Source: Chitinolyticbacter meiyuanensis
GTDB taxonomy: Bacteria; Pseudomonadota; Gammaproteobacteria; Burkholderiales; Chitinibacteraceae
DNA: 64,000 nt
Reading direction: 5' to 3'
NCBI RefSeq assembly: GCF_008033135.1
Contig: NZ_CP041335.1
Span: forward strand, 2,051,925 to 2,115,924
Shown here in pieces: positions 38,276-46,502 of the stretch. Under the pieces are notes generated by a model. That model had not been told where the DNA came from, searched no databases, and saw only the letters and a list, made by a program, of their open reading frames with translations. Position 1 is the stretch's first letter; every line of letters begins with the position of its first letter. Made by a program: the position numbers and the translations under genes.

Positions 38276-39957
38276 TTGCGCTCGCCGCCCGCCTGCAGGC
38301 GCCACCGCAGGATGGCTCGCAAAAGCTGGCAGGTGGCCTTGCCTGGCTGGTGGTTGCTGTATTGCTGGTGTTCTTGGCGCTGCCGCTCGTGGCCATCCTC
38401 GGCAAGGCTGTGGCGGGCAGCGATGGCGGCTTCGTCGGGCTGGTGCACTTTGCCGAGATCACCGCAGCGCCGGGCTTCTGGCAGGCGGTGGGCAACAGCA
38501 TCACCGTGGCGCTGCTGACGACTGCCATCGTCATCCCGCTCGCGTTCGGCTTTGCCAGCGCGCTGACCCGTACCCGGATGTGGGGCAAGCCGCTGTTCCG
38601 CTACCTTGCGTTGATCCCCTTGCTGGCGCCCTCGCTGCTGCCGGCGATCTCGCTGGTCTATCTGTTCGGCAACCAGGGCCTGCTCAAGGGCTGGTTTCCG
38701 GAGGGCAGCATCTATGGCCTGCCCGGCATCGTGATCGGCGAGGTGTTTTACACCTTTCCGCATGCGCTGATGATCCTGATCACCGCCCTGGCGATTGCCG
38801 ACGCCCGGCTCTACGAGGCAGCGGGTGCGCTGGGTGCCGGCCGCGTGCGGCAATGGTTCACGGTGACGCTGCCGGCGGTGCGCTACGGGCTGATCTCGGC
38901 GGCGCTCGTGGTGTTCACGCTGGTGGTCACCGATTTTGGCGTGCCCAAGGTGATTGGCGGGCAATATCCGGTGTTGGCCGTCGAGGCCTACAAGCAGGTG
39001 ATCGGCCAGCAGAACTTTCCCAAGGGCGCAGTGATCGGCCTGCTGCTGTTGCTGCCGGCGGTACTGAGCTTTGCCATCGACCATTTGCTGCAGCGCAAGC
39101 AGAAGTCGCTGCTTACGGCGCGCGCGCAGCCGCTGCAACCTAGGGCATCGTTGCTCGCGAGTGGCGCAGGGCTACTGTTCTGCAGCGTGGTGTGCCTGTG
39201 GCTGCTCGCCATGCTCGGCATGGCGGTGGCGGCGGCCTTCATCAAGCTGTGGCCGTACAACCTCAGCCCGACGCTGGCGCATTTCGATTTCGACAATATG
39301 GATGGTGGTGGCTGGCTGGCCTACTGGAACAGCCTGGAGCTGGCCACGCTCACCATGCTGGTCGGCACCGTGGTGGTGTTCGCCGGGGCCTGGTTGCAGG
39401 AAAAGCTCACCGGCGCAGCATTCGCCCGCACGCTGATCCGCCTGTTTGCCATGTTGCCGATGGCCGTGCCTGGGCTGGTGCTGGGTCTCGGCTACATATT
39501 CTTTTTCAATGGCAATGGCTGGCTGCCGCTCTACGGCACGATGGCGCTGCTGGTGCTGTGCACCGTGATGCACTTCTATACCACGGCCCACCTGACCGCG
39601 GTCACGGCGCTCAAGCAGATGGACAACGAGTTCGAGGCCGTCGCCGCCTCGCTCAAGGTGCCGTTCTGGAGCACCTTCTGGCGGGTGACGGTACCGGTGT
39701 GCCTGCCGGCCCTCGTCGATATCGCCCGCTTCCTGTTCGTGTCGACCATGACCACCGTGTCGGCGGTGATCTTCCTCTATACGCCGGACACCGTGCTCGC
39801 CTCGGTGGCCGTGCTCAATATGGACGACGCTGGGGATACCGCCGCGGCGGCGGCGATGGCAACGCTGATCGTGGCCACCTCGGCTCTGGTCTGCCTGGTG
39901 TTTGCCGGATTGTCGTGGTGGCTGGCGCAACGCACGCAGCGTTGGCGCCAGCGCTGA
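38272..39957 (+). CDS. 2-aminoethylphosphonate ABC transporter, fused double permease
   Basis: 561 residues. Two BPD_transp_1 domains in one chain, each with about six membrane helices (residues about 20-270 and 300-550). Two cytoplasmic coupling (EAA-like) loops are visible: [22 protein letters not shown] and [25 protein letters not shown] sequence. A fused permease replaces separate PhnU and PhnV and is known for the PhnU2 group of AEP transporters. It is translationally coupled to the ATPase. A terminator follows. Confidence 0.9.
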   Translation: MIALAARLQAPPQDGSQKLAGGLAWLVVAVLLVFLALPLVAILGKAVAGSDGGFVGLVHFAEITAAPGFWQAVGNSITVALLTTAIVIPLAFGFASALTRTRMWGKPLFRYLALIPLLAPSLLPAISLVYLFGNQGLLKGWFPEGSIYGLPGIVIGEVFYTFPHALMILITALAIADARLYEAAGALGAGRVRQWFTVTLPAVRYGLISAALVVFTLVVTDFGVPKVIGGQYPVLAVEAYKQVIGQQNFPKGAVIGLLLLLPAVLSFAIDHLLQRKQKSLLTARAQPLQPRASLLASGAGLLFCSVVCLWLLAMLGMAVAAAFIKLWPYNLSPTLAHFDFDNMDGGGWLAYWNSLELATLTMLVGTVVVFAGAWLQEKLTGAAFARTLIRLFAMLPMAVPGLVLGLGYIFFFNGNGWLPLYGTMALLVLCTVMHFYTTAHLTAVTALKQMDNEFEAVAASLKVPFWSTFWRVTVPVCLPALVDIARFLFVSTMTTVSAVIFLYTPDTVLASVAVLNMDDAGDTAAAAAMATLIVATSALVCLVFAGLSWWLAQRTQRWRQR

Positions 39958-39985
39958 GTGGCGAGCAGACAGAACCGAAATGGCG

Positions 39986-40041
39986 ACCCCGTGCGACGAG
40001 CACGGGGTGTGGCAAAGCCGGACCGCGCGTCCGGATTTTTT
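39986..40041 (+). terminator. Tandem hairpins and terminator between permease gene and phnW
   Basis: Hairpin ACCCCGTGC / GCACGGGGT (39986-40008, loop GACGA) is followed by CCGGAC / GTCCGG (40018-40034) and ATTTTTTG. The second is a good rho-independent terminator. It would uncouple transport genes from the catabolic genes phnW-phnX unless read through. Confidence 0.75.
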
Positions 40042-40078
40042 GAAGCTTTTTAATCATCTATATGATTGGATCTATCCC

Positions 40079-41179
40079 ATGCGTGAACCGATATTGCTGA
40101 CTCCGGGCCCCCTGACGACCAGCCTTGCGACCAAGACCGCGATGCTGAGCGACTGGGGATCGTGGGACGGTGCCTTCAATGCGCTGACCGCCGACGTGTG
40201 CCGCCAACTGGTGGAGATTGCCGGTGCCAGCGACACGCATGTGTGCGTGCCGCTGCAGGGCTCGGGCACCTTCGCAGTCGAGGCCGCCATCGGCAACCTG
40301 GTGCCACGCGATGGCAAGCTGCTGGTGCTGGTGAACGGCGCCTACGGCAAGCGCATGGCCCGGCTCACCGAGGTGATCGGCCGCCAGGTATCGGTCTATG
40401 AAACGCGGGACGACACGCCGCCCAGCCCGGTCGAAGTCGCCGCGCGGCTGGCTGCCGATCCGGGTATCACCCATGTCGGTGTGATCCAGTGCGAGACCAG
40501 CACCGGCATCCTCAACCCGGTGGCCGAGATCGCCGACGTCGTCGCAACAGCCGGCCGCCGCCTGATCATCGACGCGATGAGTGCCTTCGGCGCCTTGCCG
40601 CTCGATGCGCGCGAAGTGCAGTACGACGCGCTGATCGCCTCCAGCAACAAATGCCTGGAAGGGGTGCCCGGCATGGGCTTTGTCATCGTCCGGCACGATG
40701 CGCTGCAGGCGGCCGAGGGCAACAGCCATTCGCTGGCGCTCGATCTGGTCGATCAATACCGCTACATGCAAAAGAGCGGCCAATGGCGCTTCACTCCGCC
40801 CACCCATGTGGTGGCCGCTTTCGCCGCAGCGCTTGACCAATACCAGGCCGAGGGCGGCCAGCCGGCACGGTTGGCGCGCTACCTCGCCAACTACGCCACG
40901 CTGTGCGAGGGCCTGGAGCAACTGGGCCTGCGCCGCTTCCTGCCCGCCGAACTGCAGGCACCCATCATCGTGACCTGGCATGCGCCAGCCCATTCGGGCT
41001 ACGACTTCAAGCGCTTCTACGAGGCGGTGCGCGCACGCGGCTTCGTGCTCTACCCGGGCAAGCTGACCGAGGTCGAGACCTTTCGCGTTGGCTGCATCGG
41101 CGCGATCGATCATGCCGAGATCCGGCAGGCGGTGGCGGCGGTGGGGGAGGTGTTGGCGGAGTTCGGGTGGGATGTTTAG
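40079..41179 (+). CDS. phnW: 2-aminoethylphosphonate--pyruvate transaminase
   Basis: 366 residues. PLP enzyme that converts AEP and pyruvate to phosphonoacetaldehyde and alanine. Class V aminotransferase fold with [10 protein letters not shown] at the start, GSGTFAVEA in the cofactor phosphate region, [10 protein letters not shown] with the PLP-stacking Asp, and the Schiff-base Lys191 in [25 protein letters not shown] is the family start. The upstream sequence has no convincing ribosome site, and a terminator lies 38 bases before it. Confidence 0.95.
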   Translation: MREPILLTPGPLTTSLATKTAMLSDWGSWDGAFNALTADVCRQLVEIAGASDTHVCVPLQGSGTFAVEAAIGNLVPRDGKLLVLVNGAYGKRMARLTEVIGRQVSVYETRDDTPPSPVEVAARLAADPGITHVGVIQCETSTGILNPVAEIADVVATAGRRLIIDAMSAFGALPLDAREVQYDALIASSNKCLEGVPGMGFVIVRHDALQAAEGNSHSLALDLVDQYRYMQKSGQWRFTPPTHVVAAFAAALDQYQAEGGQPARLARYLANYATLCEGLEQLGLRRFLPAELQAPIIVTWHAPAHSGYDFKRFYEAVRARGFVLYPGKLTEVETFRVGCIGAIDHAEIRQAVAAVGEVLAEFGWDV

Positions 41180-41314
41180 CGCCTGCGGCGTGGGGTTTGA
41201 CACGCTGGTTCCGCCGGGCGGAACCGACATCAAACACCGCGCCGAAGGCGCAAAACAACAGATTTCAACTCAATACGCTGCGATACAGCAGCGGCCGATA
41301 CAAGGATACATCCC

Positions 41315-42148
41315 ATGATCTACAACTACGCCCGCCGCTACACCGGCCCCATCGATACCGTCGTGTTCGACTGGGCCGGCACCATCGTTGATTTCGGCTC
41401 CTTTGCACCCACGCAGGTACTGGTCGATGCCTTCGCCGGTTTTGGCATCGGCATCACGCTTGCCGAGGCCCGTGGGCCGATGGGCTTGGCGAAGTGGGAT
41501 CACATCCACGCACTGGGCCAGGTACCGGCCATTGCCGCGCGCTGGCGTGCCAAGTACGGCCGTGACATGGGCCGTGGCGATGTCGATGCGGTCTACGAGG
41601 CCTTCATGCCGCTGCAGGTGGCCAAGGTCGGCCAGTATTCGGCGCCGATCCCCGGTGCGCTGGAGGCAGTGGCGGCGCTGCGCGTGCGCGGCATCCGCAT
41701 CGGCTCGTGCTCGGGGTATCCGCGCGTGGTGATGAACGAGCTGATCAAGATCGCGGCAGAATCGGGTTATACGCCGGATTGCGTGATCGCCACCGACGAC
41801 CTCAAGCCCGGCGGTCGGCCGGGTCCGTGGATGGCGCTGGCCTGCATGATCGAGACCGGCAGCCGGGATGTGGCGGCCTGCGTGAAGGTCGACGATACCG
41901 TGCCCGGTATCGAAGAGGGCTTGGCGGCCGGGATGTGGACGGTGGGCTTGTCGGCATCGGGCAACGAAGCGGGGCTGAGCTGGGATGAGTGGACTGCGCT
42001 GTCGCCAGAGGCTCAGGCCGCGCGCTGCCGCCCGGCCGAGGACAAACTGCGCCGCGCCGGCAGCCATTACGTGATCCGCACAGTGGCCGAGCTGCCGGCG
42101 GTAATCGCCGAGATCGAGGCGCGGCTGGCTCGCGGCGAGCGGCCCTGA
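41315..42148 (+). CDS. phnX: Phosphonoacetaldehyde hydrolase (phosphonatase)
   Basis: 277 residues. HAD-superfamily enzyme that splits phosphonoacetaldehyde to acetaldehyde and phosphate. The nucleophile Asp19 is in DWAGT (19-23). The Schiff-base Lys60 in MGLAKWDHI corresponds to Lys53 of the Bacillus enzyme. Other motifs are GSCSGYP and the Mg-binding [13 protein letters not shown]. The 135-base gap after phnW shows no clear regulatory structure. The stop shares a base with the next start (TGATG). Confidence 0.96.
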   Translation: MIYNYARRYTGPIDTVVFDWAGTIVDFGSFAPTQVLVDAFAGFGIGITLAEARGPMGLAKWDHIHALGQVPAIAARWRAKYGRDMGRGDVDAVYEAFMPLQVAKVGQYSAPIPGALEAVAALRVRGIRIGSCSGYPRVVMNELIKIAAESGYTPDCVIATDDLKPGGRPGPWMALACMIETGSRDVAACVKVDDTVPGIEEGLAAGMWTVGLSASGNEAGLSWDEWTALSPEAQAARCRPAEDKLRRAGSHYVIRTVAELPAVIAEIEARLARGERP

Positions 42149-43575
42149 TGTCGGCGCGCTTTGCCCCGCCGCGCAGCGAGCCGGTGCGGCCGTTCTGGCT
42201 GGCACAGGCACTGACCCTGGAAGCGCGGCCCGAGCCGGCGCCGCTGACGCACGATCGCGATGTCGATGTCTGCATCGTCGGCGGTGGCTATACGGGGCTG
42301 TGGACGGCGATCCAGCTCAAGCTGACGCAGCCGGAACTGACCGTGGCGCTGATCGAGCGCGACGTGTGCGGCGCCGGCGCGTCCGGCCGCAATGGCGGTT
42401 GCCTGCTCACGCTATCGACCAAGTATCTGTCGATGCGCCGGCTGTTCGGCGAGGCAGAAGCGTTGCAGCTGGTCCGCGAATCAGAGCATGCGGTCGAAGC
42501 GATCGCGGCGTTCTGCCGTGCCCACCAGATCGATGCCGACATCCGGCTCGATGGCGCCCTGTACACGGCAACCAGCACCGCGCAGCTCGACGCCATGGTG
42601 CCGGTGCTGGCTGCGCTCGATGCTGCGGAGGCGAACAGCTGGCTGCACTGGCCGGCACCCGATGTGCGAAAACGCGCGGCATCGCATGCGCACCTCGAGG
42701 GGCATTACTCGGCGTTGGCCGGCAGCGTGCACCCTGGCAAGTTGGTACGTGGCCTCGCGCGCGTGGCACGGCAGCTGGGCGTGCAGTTGTTCGAAAACAC
42801 TGCGATGGAAAATCTGGTACACGGCGAGCGGCTGGAGGTGGTCACACCATGCGCTACCGTGCGTGCGGGGCGGGTGGTGCTGGCGCTCAACGCCTGGATG
42901 GCGACTGCGCTTCCGCACTTCGAGCGCAGCATTGCGCTGGTGTCGTCGGACATGGTCATCACTGCGCCGGTGCCGGACCTGCTGGCCGCCATCGGGCTCA
43001 ACCACGGCACCGCCGTGCTCGATAGCCGCACCTTCGTCCACTACTACCGCAGTACCTGCGACGGCCGGGTGATGCTGGGGAAGGGCGGCAATACCTTCGC
43101 CTATGGCAACCGCATGCTGCCGGCGTTCGATGCGCCCAGCGACTACGAGGCCGAGCTTACCCGCGCGTTGCGCCGCTTCATCCCGCAACTGGCCGAGGTG
43201 CCGATCGCTGCTTCGTGGACCGGCGCGTCCGATCGTTCGGTGACCGGGCTGCCGTTCTTCGGCCGCCTGCAGGCTGATTCGCGCGTGGTCTATGGCTTCG
43301 GCTATTCCGGCAACGGCGTAGGCCCGAGCTACCTTGGCGGGCTGATCCTCAAATCGCTGGTGCTGGATGAGGACAACGCCTGGACCCGCTCCGGGCTTGC
43401 CACCGGCCCACGTGGCCAGTTTCCACCCGAGCCCATCCGCTATGTCGGCGCGCTGACGGTGCGTGACGCCATCCGTCGTAAAGAGGCCCGTGAGGATGCC
43501 GGCCTGCCGCCCCGCTGGTGGGATGCGCAAATGGCCAAGCTGGCAGCGGCGGCGGGCAAGGCGGACAAGGGTTGA
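42148..43575 (+). CDS. FAD-dependent amine oxidoreductase of phosphonate operons
   Basis: 475 residues. DAO-type flavoprotein with dinucleotide motif DVCIVGGGYTGLWTAIQL (residues 40-57), ERDVCGAGASGRNGGCLL, and a C-terminal FAD contact GFGYSGNGVGPSYLGG. It belongs to the phosphonate-utilisation-associated oxidoreductase group (TIGR03329-like). Related enzymes in AEP clusters have been reported to oxidise N-methylated AEP, so a role in feeding N-substituted AEP to PhnW/PhnX is plausible but not shown by the sequence. Translationally coupled to phnX; last gene of the locus. Confidence 0.87.
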   Translation: MSARFAPPRSEPVRPFWLAQALTLEARPEPAPLTHDRDVDVCIVGGGYTGLWTAIQLKLTQPELTVALIERDVCGAGASGRNGGCLLTLSTKYLSMRRLFGEAEALQLVRESEHAVEAIAAFCRAHQIDADIRLDGALYTATSTAQLDAMVPVLAALDAAEANSWLHWPAPDVRKRAASHAHLEGHYSALAGSVHPGKLVRGLARVARQLGVQLFENTAMENLVHGERLEVVTPCATVRAGRVVLALNAWMATALPHFERSIALVSSDMVITAPVPDLLAAIGLNHGTAVLDSRTFVHYYRSTCDGRVMLGKGGNTFAYGNRMLPAFDAPSDYEAELTRALRRFIPQLAEVPIAASWTGASDRSVTGLPFFGRLQADSRVVYGFGYSGNGVGPSYLGGLILKSLVLDEDNAWTRSGLATGPRGQFPPEPIRYVGALTVRDAIRRKEAREDAGLPPRWWDAQMAKLAAAAGKADKG

Positions 43576-43917
43576 TACCTGGCCAGGCGGGCAGCGGTCG
43601 AAAATCGTAGTGCTTTGCGCTTGGTCACGGGATGGCGATGAATGGCGCTGTAACGTCGTTCGCAAAACTACTGATTCTGCTTCGCGCAGGCGAATGTTTT
43701 TACAATCTTTCTTGTAAAGTAAAATTTATTGCCGGCAAACGTACGTTGCTTTTGATTTGTGTGCCAAATTTATCGCGCGCGCACATGCCTGCATTGATGG
43801 CTGATTTTGTAAGTATCTATTTGGGCATCGAGAGAATTAAGCGTAGAACGTTGATCTGCTTACATGCAGAAGCACGGTAAAATGTGTTAAAAATGCCGAC
43901 TTTTTTGTGTGACCTGC
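43576..43917. other. AT-rich intergenic region upstream of the aryl-polyene operon
   Basis: About 340 bases, clearly more AT-rich than its neighbours from 43660 on. It should hold the promoter of the long operon that starts at 43918. It contains the inverted repeat at 43699-43718. I see no well-spaced -35/-10 pair, no terminator for the phosphonate locus, and no convincing small gene. Open frames here have no ribosome site. Confidence 0.5.
43699..43718. promoter_or_regulatory. 20-bp inverted repeat, candidate operator of the aryl-polyene operon
   Basis: TTTACAA (43699-43705) and TTGTAAA (43712-43718) are exact complements around TCTTTC. The size and symmetry suit a dimeric regulator of TetR or similar type. 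It is about 200 bases upstream of the first gene. No regulator gene is adjacent. Confidence 0.45.
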
Positions 43918-44622
43918 ATGTACCGCTTTTCTGTTTCGACTTGGGCCGCGTGGGCGCCTGGGCTGGAGTCCCAATCTGATTGGGCACGCTGGCTGCAGTC
44001 GCCGTGGGCCTTGCCTGAAGAGGCAAGCCCAGCGTTGCGTGAAATGCCGGCGTTGATGCGCCGTCGTGCCGAGTTGCTGGGCAGGATTGCACTGCAAGTG
44101 GCGTATTGGTGCCAGTCGCAAGCCAGGGTAGATGCCGTGATCTGGGCCTCCCGATATGGGGAGATCGATCGATCGCTGGCGCTGCTAGACAACGTCGCGT
44201 GCAACGAACCGATGTCACCGACCGCATTCAGCATGTCGGTACATAACGCGGTGGGCGCGTTGTATTCGATTGCCCAGGGAAATGTCGGCAATTACTTGGC
44301 GGTGGCCGCCGGCGACGACACCATCCCCGCGGCATTCTGCGAGGCCGCAGGCCTGTTGGCCGATGGTGCGCAGCAAGTGTTGCTGATCGCCTACGATGCA
44401 CCGTTGCCCGAGCGTTACGCCCATTTCGATACGAAAGTCGGCTTTCCTCGCGCCTGGGCCTGTTGCCTGGCCCAGGCTCCCGCCGGTGGCTTCTCGCTGG
44501 CGCGCGATGAAACGGCCGCCAGCGTCGGCGGTTTGCCGGATGATCTGGCTGCCCTGCGCTTTCTCACCACCGATGATGCGATGCTGGTGCAAAACGGCTG
44601 GCGGTGGCAACGCCATGCTTGA
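43918..44622 (+). CDS. apeC: Ketosynthase-like chain-length factor of the aryl-polyene pathway
   Basis: 234 residues, much shorter than a full ketosynthase (about 400). Ketoacyl-synt_2 family: MYRFSVSTWAAWAPG, IWASRYGEIDRSLALLDNVA, MSPTAFSMSVHNAVGALYSIAQ and AFCEAAGLLADGAQQVLLIAYD. The catalytic Cys/His/His set of active ketosynthases is absent, as expected for a chain-length factor. In the E. coli system ApeC pairs with the ketosynthase ApeO. The start ATG follows GTGACCTGC without a strong ribosome site. Its stop lies inside the next gene. Confidence 0.85.
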   Translation: MYRFSVSTWAAWAPGLESQSDWARWLQSPWALPEEASPALREMPALMRRRAELLGRIALQVAYWCQSQARVDAVIWASRYGEIDRSLALLDNVACNEPMSPTAFSMSVHNAVGALYSIAQGNVGNYLAVAAGDDTIPAAFCEAAGLLADGAQQVLLIAYDAPLPERYAHFDTKVGFPRAWACCLAQAPAGGFSLARDETAASVGGLPDDLAALRFLTTDDAMLVQNGWRWQRHA

Positions 44623-45397
44623 GCATCTCAATCGTGGCTGGCGCGTGATCGCGACGGCCATCGCATTTTCGGTGTTTGGCCTGGGCGGATTGTTGCTGCG
44701 CCTGGTTGCCGTGCCATTGCTCGGCGGCTGTCGCTGGTGGTCGCGCGAGCAGCGGGCCCGTATCGCCCGTCGCGGCGTGCACCTGAGCTTCCGTGCCTTC
44801 ATTGAGCTGATGCGCGTGCTGGGCATCCTGACCTACGAGGTACATGGTCGGCAACGGCTGGATCGGCAAGGCCTGCTGATCCTGGCGAACCATCCCACGC
44901 TGCTCGACGTGGTGTTCCTGATTTCGCTGGTGCCCAATGCCGATTGCGTGGTGAAGGGCAGCCTTGCGCGCAATCCCTTCACCCGTGGGGCATTGCGCCT
45001 GACCGATTACATCTGCAACGACAGTGGCGCGGGCCTGGTCGAGGATTGCATCGCCTCATTGCAGCGCGGGAACAATCTGATCATCTTTCCCGAAGGCACC
45101 CGCACGCCTGTGGATGGGCCGATGAAACTGCAACGCGGTGCGGCCAACATCGCGGTGCGCGGGCCGAATGACATCACGCCGGTCCAGATCCGCTGCGAAC
45201 CGCGCAGCCTGACCAAGGGGCTGCCGTGGTGGCGCGTGCCACCGCGGCCTATGCATTTCACCGTGGCGGTCCAGCCGGATCTCGCGGTGCGCGCCTTCCT
45301 GGAGGCCGCGGGTGGCGAAGCCATTGCCGCGCGCGAGCTCACCACCTATCTGCACGACTATTTTTCCAAGGACGTTTCCATCCATGCTCGCGCTTGA
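44615..45397 (+). CDS. PlsC-type acyltransferase of the aryl-polyene operon
   Basis: 260 residues. N-terminal hydrophobic helix (IATAIAFSVFGLGGLLLRLVAVP), then a 1-acylglycerol-3-phosphate acyltransferase-like domain with catalytic NHPTLLD (H-x4-D) and FPEGTRT. It probably esterifies the polyene or a lipid anchor in the inner membrane. It overlaps the preceding gene by 8 bases and the following ACP gene by 14. The position corresponds to apeD of the E. coli cluster. Confidence 0.87.
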   Translation: MLEHLNRGWRVIATAIAFSVFGLGGLLLRLVAVPLLGGCRWWSREQRARIARRGVHLSFRAFIELMRVLGILTYEVHGRQRLDRQGLLILANHPTLLDVVFLISLVPNADCVVKGSLARNPFTRGALRLTDYICNDSGAGLVEDCIASLQRGNNLIIFPEGTRTPVDGPMKLQRGAANIAVRGPNDITPVQIRCEPRSLTKGLPWWRVPPRPMHFTVAVQPDLAVRAFLEAAGGEAIAARELTTYLHDYFSKDVSIHARA

Positions 45398-45644
45398 ACA
45401 AGAAATCAAGGCACTCGTGATCGAGTCGCTGAACCTCGAGGACATCGGTCCGGACGATATCGATACGGACGCGCCGTTGTTCGTCGAAGGACTGGGGCTC
45501 GATTCCATCGATGCGCTGGAGCTGGGCCTCGCCTTGCAGAAGCGCTACGGTGTCACCCTCTCCGCCGATTCGGCGGAAACGCGAGCCCACTTCGCCAGCG
45601 TGAAGGCGCTGGCCACCTTCGTTGCCGTGGCCCGCAAGCAGTAA
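45384..45644 (+). CDS. apeE: Acyl carrier protein 1 of the aryl-polyene operon
   Basis: 86 residues. Phosphopantetheine attachment Ser41 in GLDSIDALELGLAL. Acidic N-terminal half (LNLEDIGPDDIDTDAPLF), the usual four-helix ACP pattern. It overlaps the acyltransferase gene by 14 bases. It should carry the growing polyene or the aryl starter. The assignment as ApeE rests on order and on having two consecutive ACP genes. Confidence 0.9.
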   Translation: MLALEQEIKALVIESLNLEDIGPDDIDTDAPLFVEGLGLDSIDALELGLALQKRYGVTLSADSAETRAHFASVKALATFVAVARKQ

Positions 45645-45699
45645 CCGTTGTCCCGTTTTGCGATGGCCCTCACCATCACCCGATTTGGCAGGAATACGC

Positions 45700-45954
45700 A
45701 TGACCAAGCAAGAAATCTTCGACCGTCTCAGCAGCATCCTTCAGCAGACATTCGACATCGACCCGGCGCGCATCGTGCCGGAGGCGCGTCTTTATGAAGA
45801 CCTGGACATCGACAGCATCGATGCGGTCGACATGATCGTTCAACTGCGTTCGCTCAGCAGCAAGCGGCTGCAGCCGGATTCGTTCAAGTCGGTGCGCACG
45901 CTACAGGACGTGGTCGATGCCTTGCATGGCCTGATCGAAGAACCCGTGGCCTGA
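45700..45954 (+). CDS. apeF: Acyl carrier protein 2 of the aryl-polyene operon
   Basis: 84 residues. Attachment Ser39 in DLDIDSIDAVDMIVQL. Start MTKQEIFDRLSSILQQTF behind CAGGAA. Sequence differs clearly from ACP 1, so the two are likely specialised, for example starter loading versus chain extension. Six bases separate it from the membrane protein gene. Confidence 0.9.
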   Translation: MTKQEIFDRLSSILQQTFDIDPARIVPEARLYEDLDIDSIDAVDMIVQLRSLSSKRLQPDSFKSVRTLQDVVDALHGLIEEPVA

Positions 45955-45959
45955 ACGCG

Positions 45960-46502
45960 GTGCGTTGGTTGTTGCCGGGCCTGCTGACGCTGGCCTATCC
46001 CGCGCTGGTCTACCTGAGCCTGGGGTATCTGGAGCCGCGCTGGCTCGCATTGTTGCTGGTTGCCCTCGCGCTGCTGCGAGCCGCGGCGACGCGCGATCGC
46101 ATGTGGCTGCTGGCCGCCGCCGGTGGCCTGCTGCTCGCCGGGGCGGGCATGATCAGCAACGCGCTCATGCCGCTGCAGTTGTATCCGGTGCTGGTGAATG
46201 CCGTGCTGCTGGTGATATTCGGCAGCAGCCTGGTCTTTCCGCCCACCGTGATCGAGCGCCTGGCGAGATTGCGGGAGCCGGACCTTCCAGAAGCAGGCGT
46301 GCGATACACCCGCAAGGTGACCTGGCTCTGGTGCGGCTTCTTTGCATGCAACGGTGGCATCGCGTTGGGGACTGCGCTGTGGGCCAGCCCGGCAGTCTGG
46401 GCGCTATATAACGGCGTGATCGCCTATTTGCTGATGGGCCTGCTGTTCGCCGGCGAATGGCTGGTCCGCCAGCGGGTGAGGGCGGGGTATCGCCATGGCT
46501 GA
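45960..46502 (+). CDS. COG4648-type membrane protein of the aryl-polyene operon
   Basis: 180 residues starting with GTG at 45960. About six hydrophobic helices (LLPGLLTLAYPALVYLSLGYL, WLLAAAGGLLLAGAGMIS, PVLVNAVLLVIFGSSLVF, and two C-terminal ones). FPPTVIERLARLREPDLP and RYTRKVTWLWCGFFACNGGIA are the conserved cytoplasmic and helix segments. This family always lies in aryl-polyene type clusters (ApeG position), role unknown. Overlaps the ligase gene by 8 bases. Confidence 0.83.
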   Translation: MRWLLPGLLTLAYPALVYLSLGYLEPRWLALLLVALALLRAAATRDRMWLLAAAGGLLLAGAGMISNALMPLQLYPVLVNAVLLVIFGSSLVFPPTVIERLARLREPDLPEAGVRYTRKVTWLWCGFFACNGGIALGTALWASPAVWALYNGVIAYLLMGLLFAGEWLVRQRVRAGYRHG

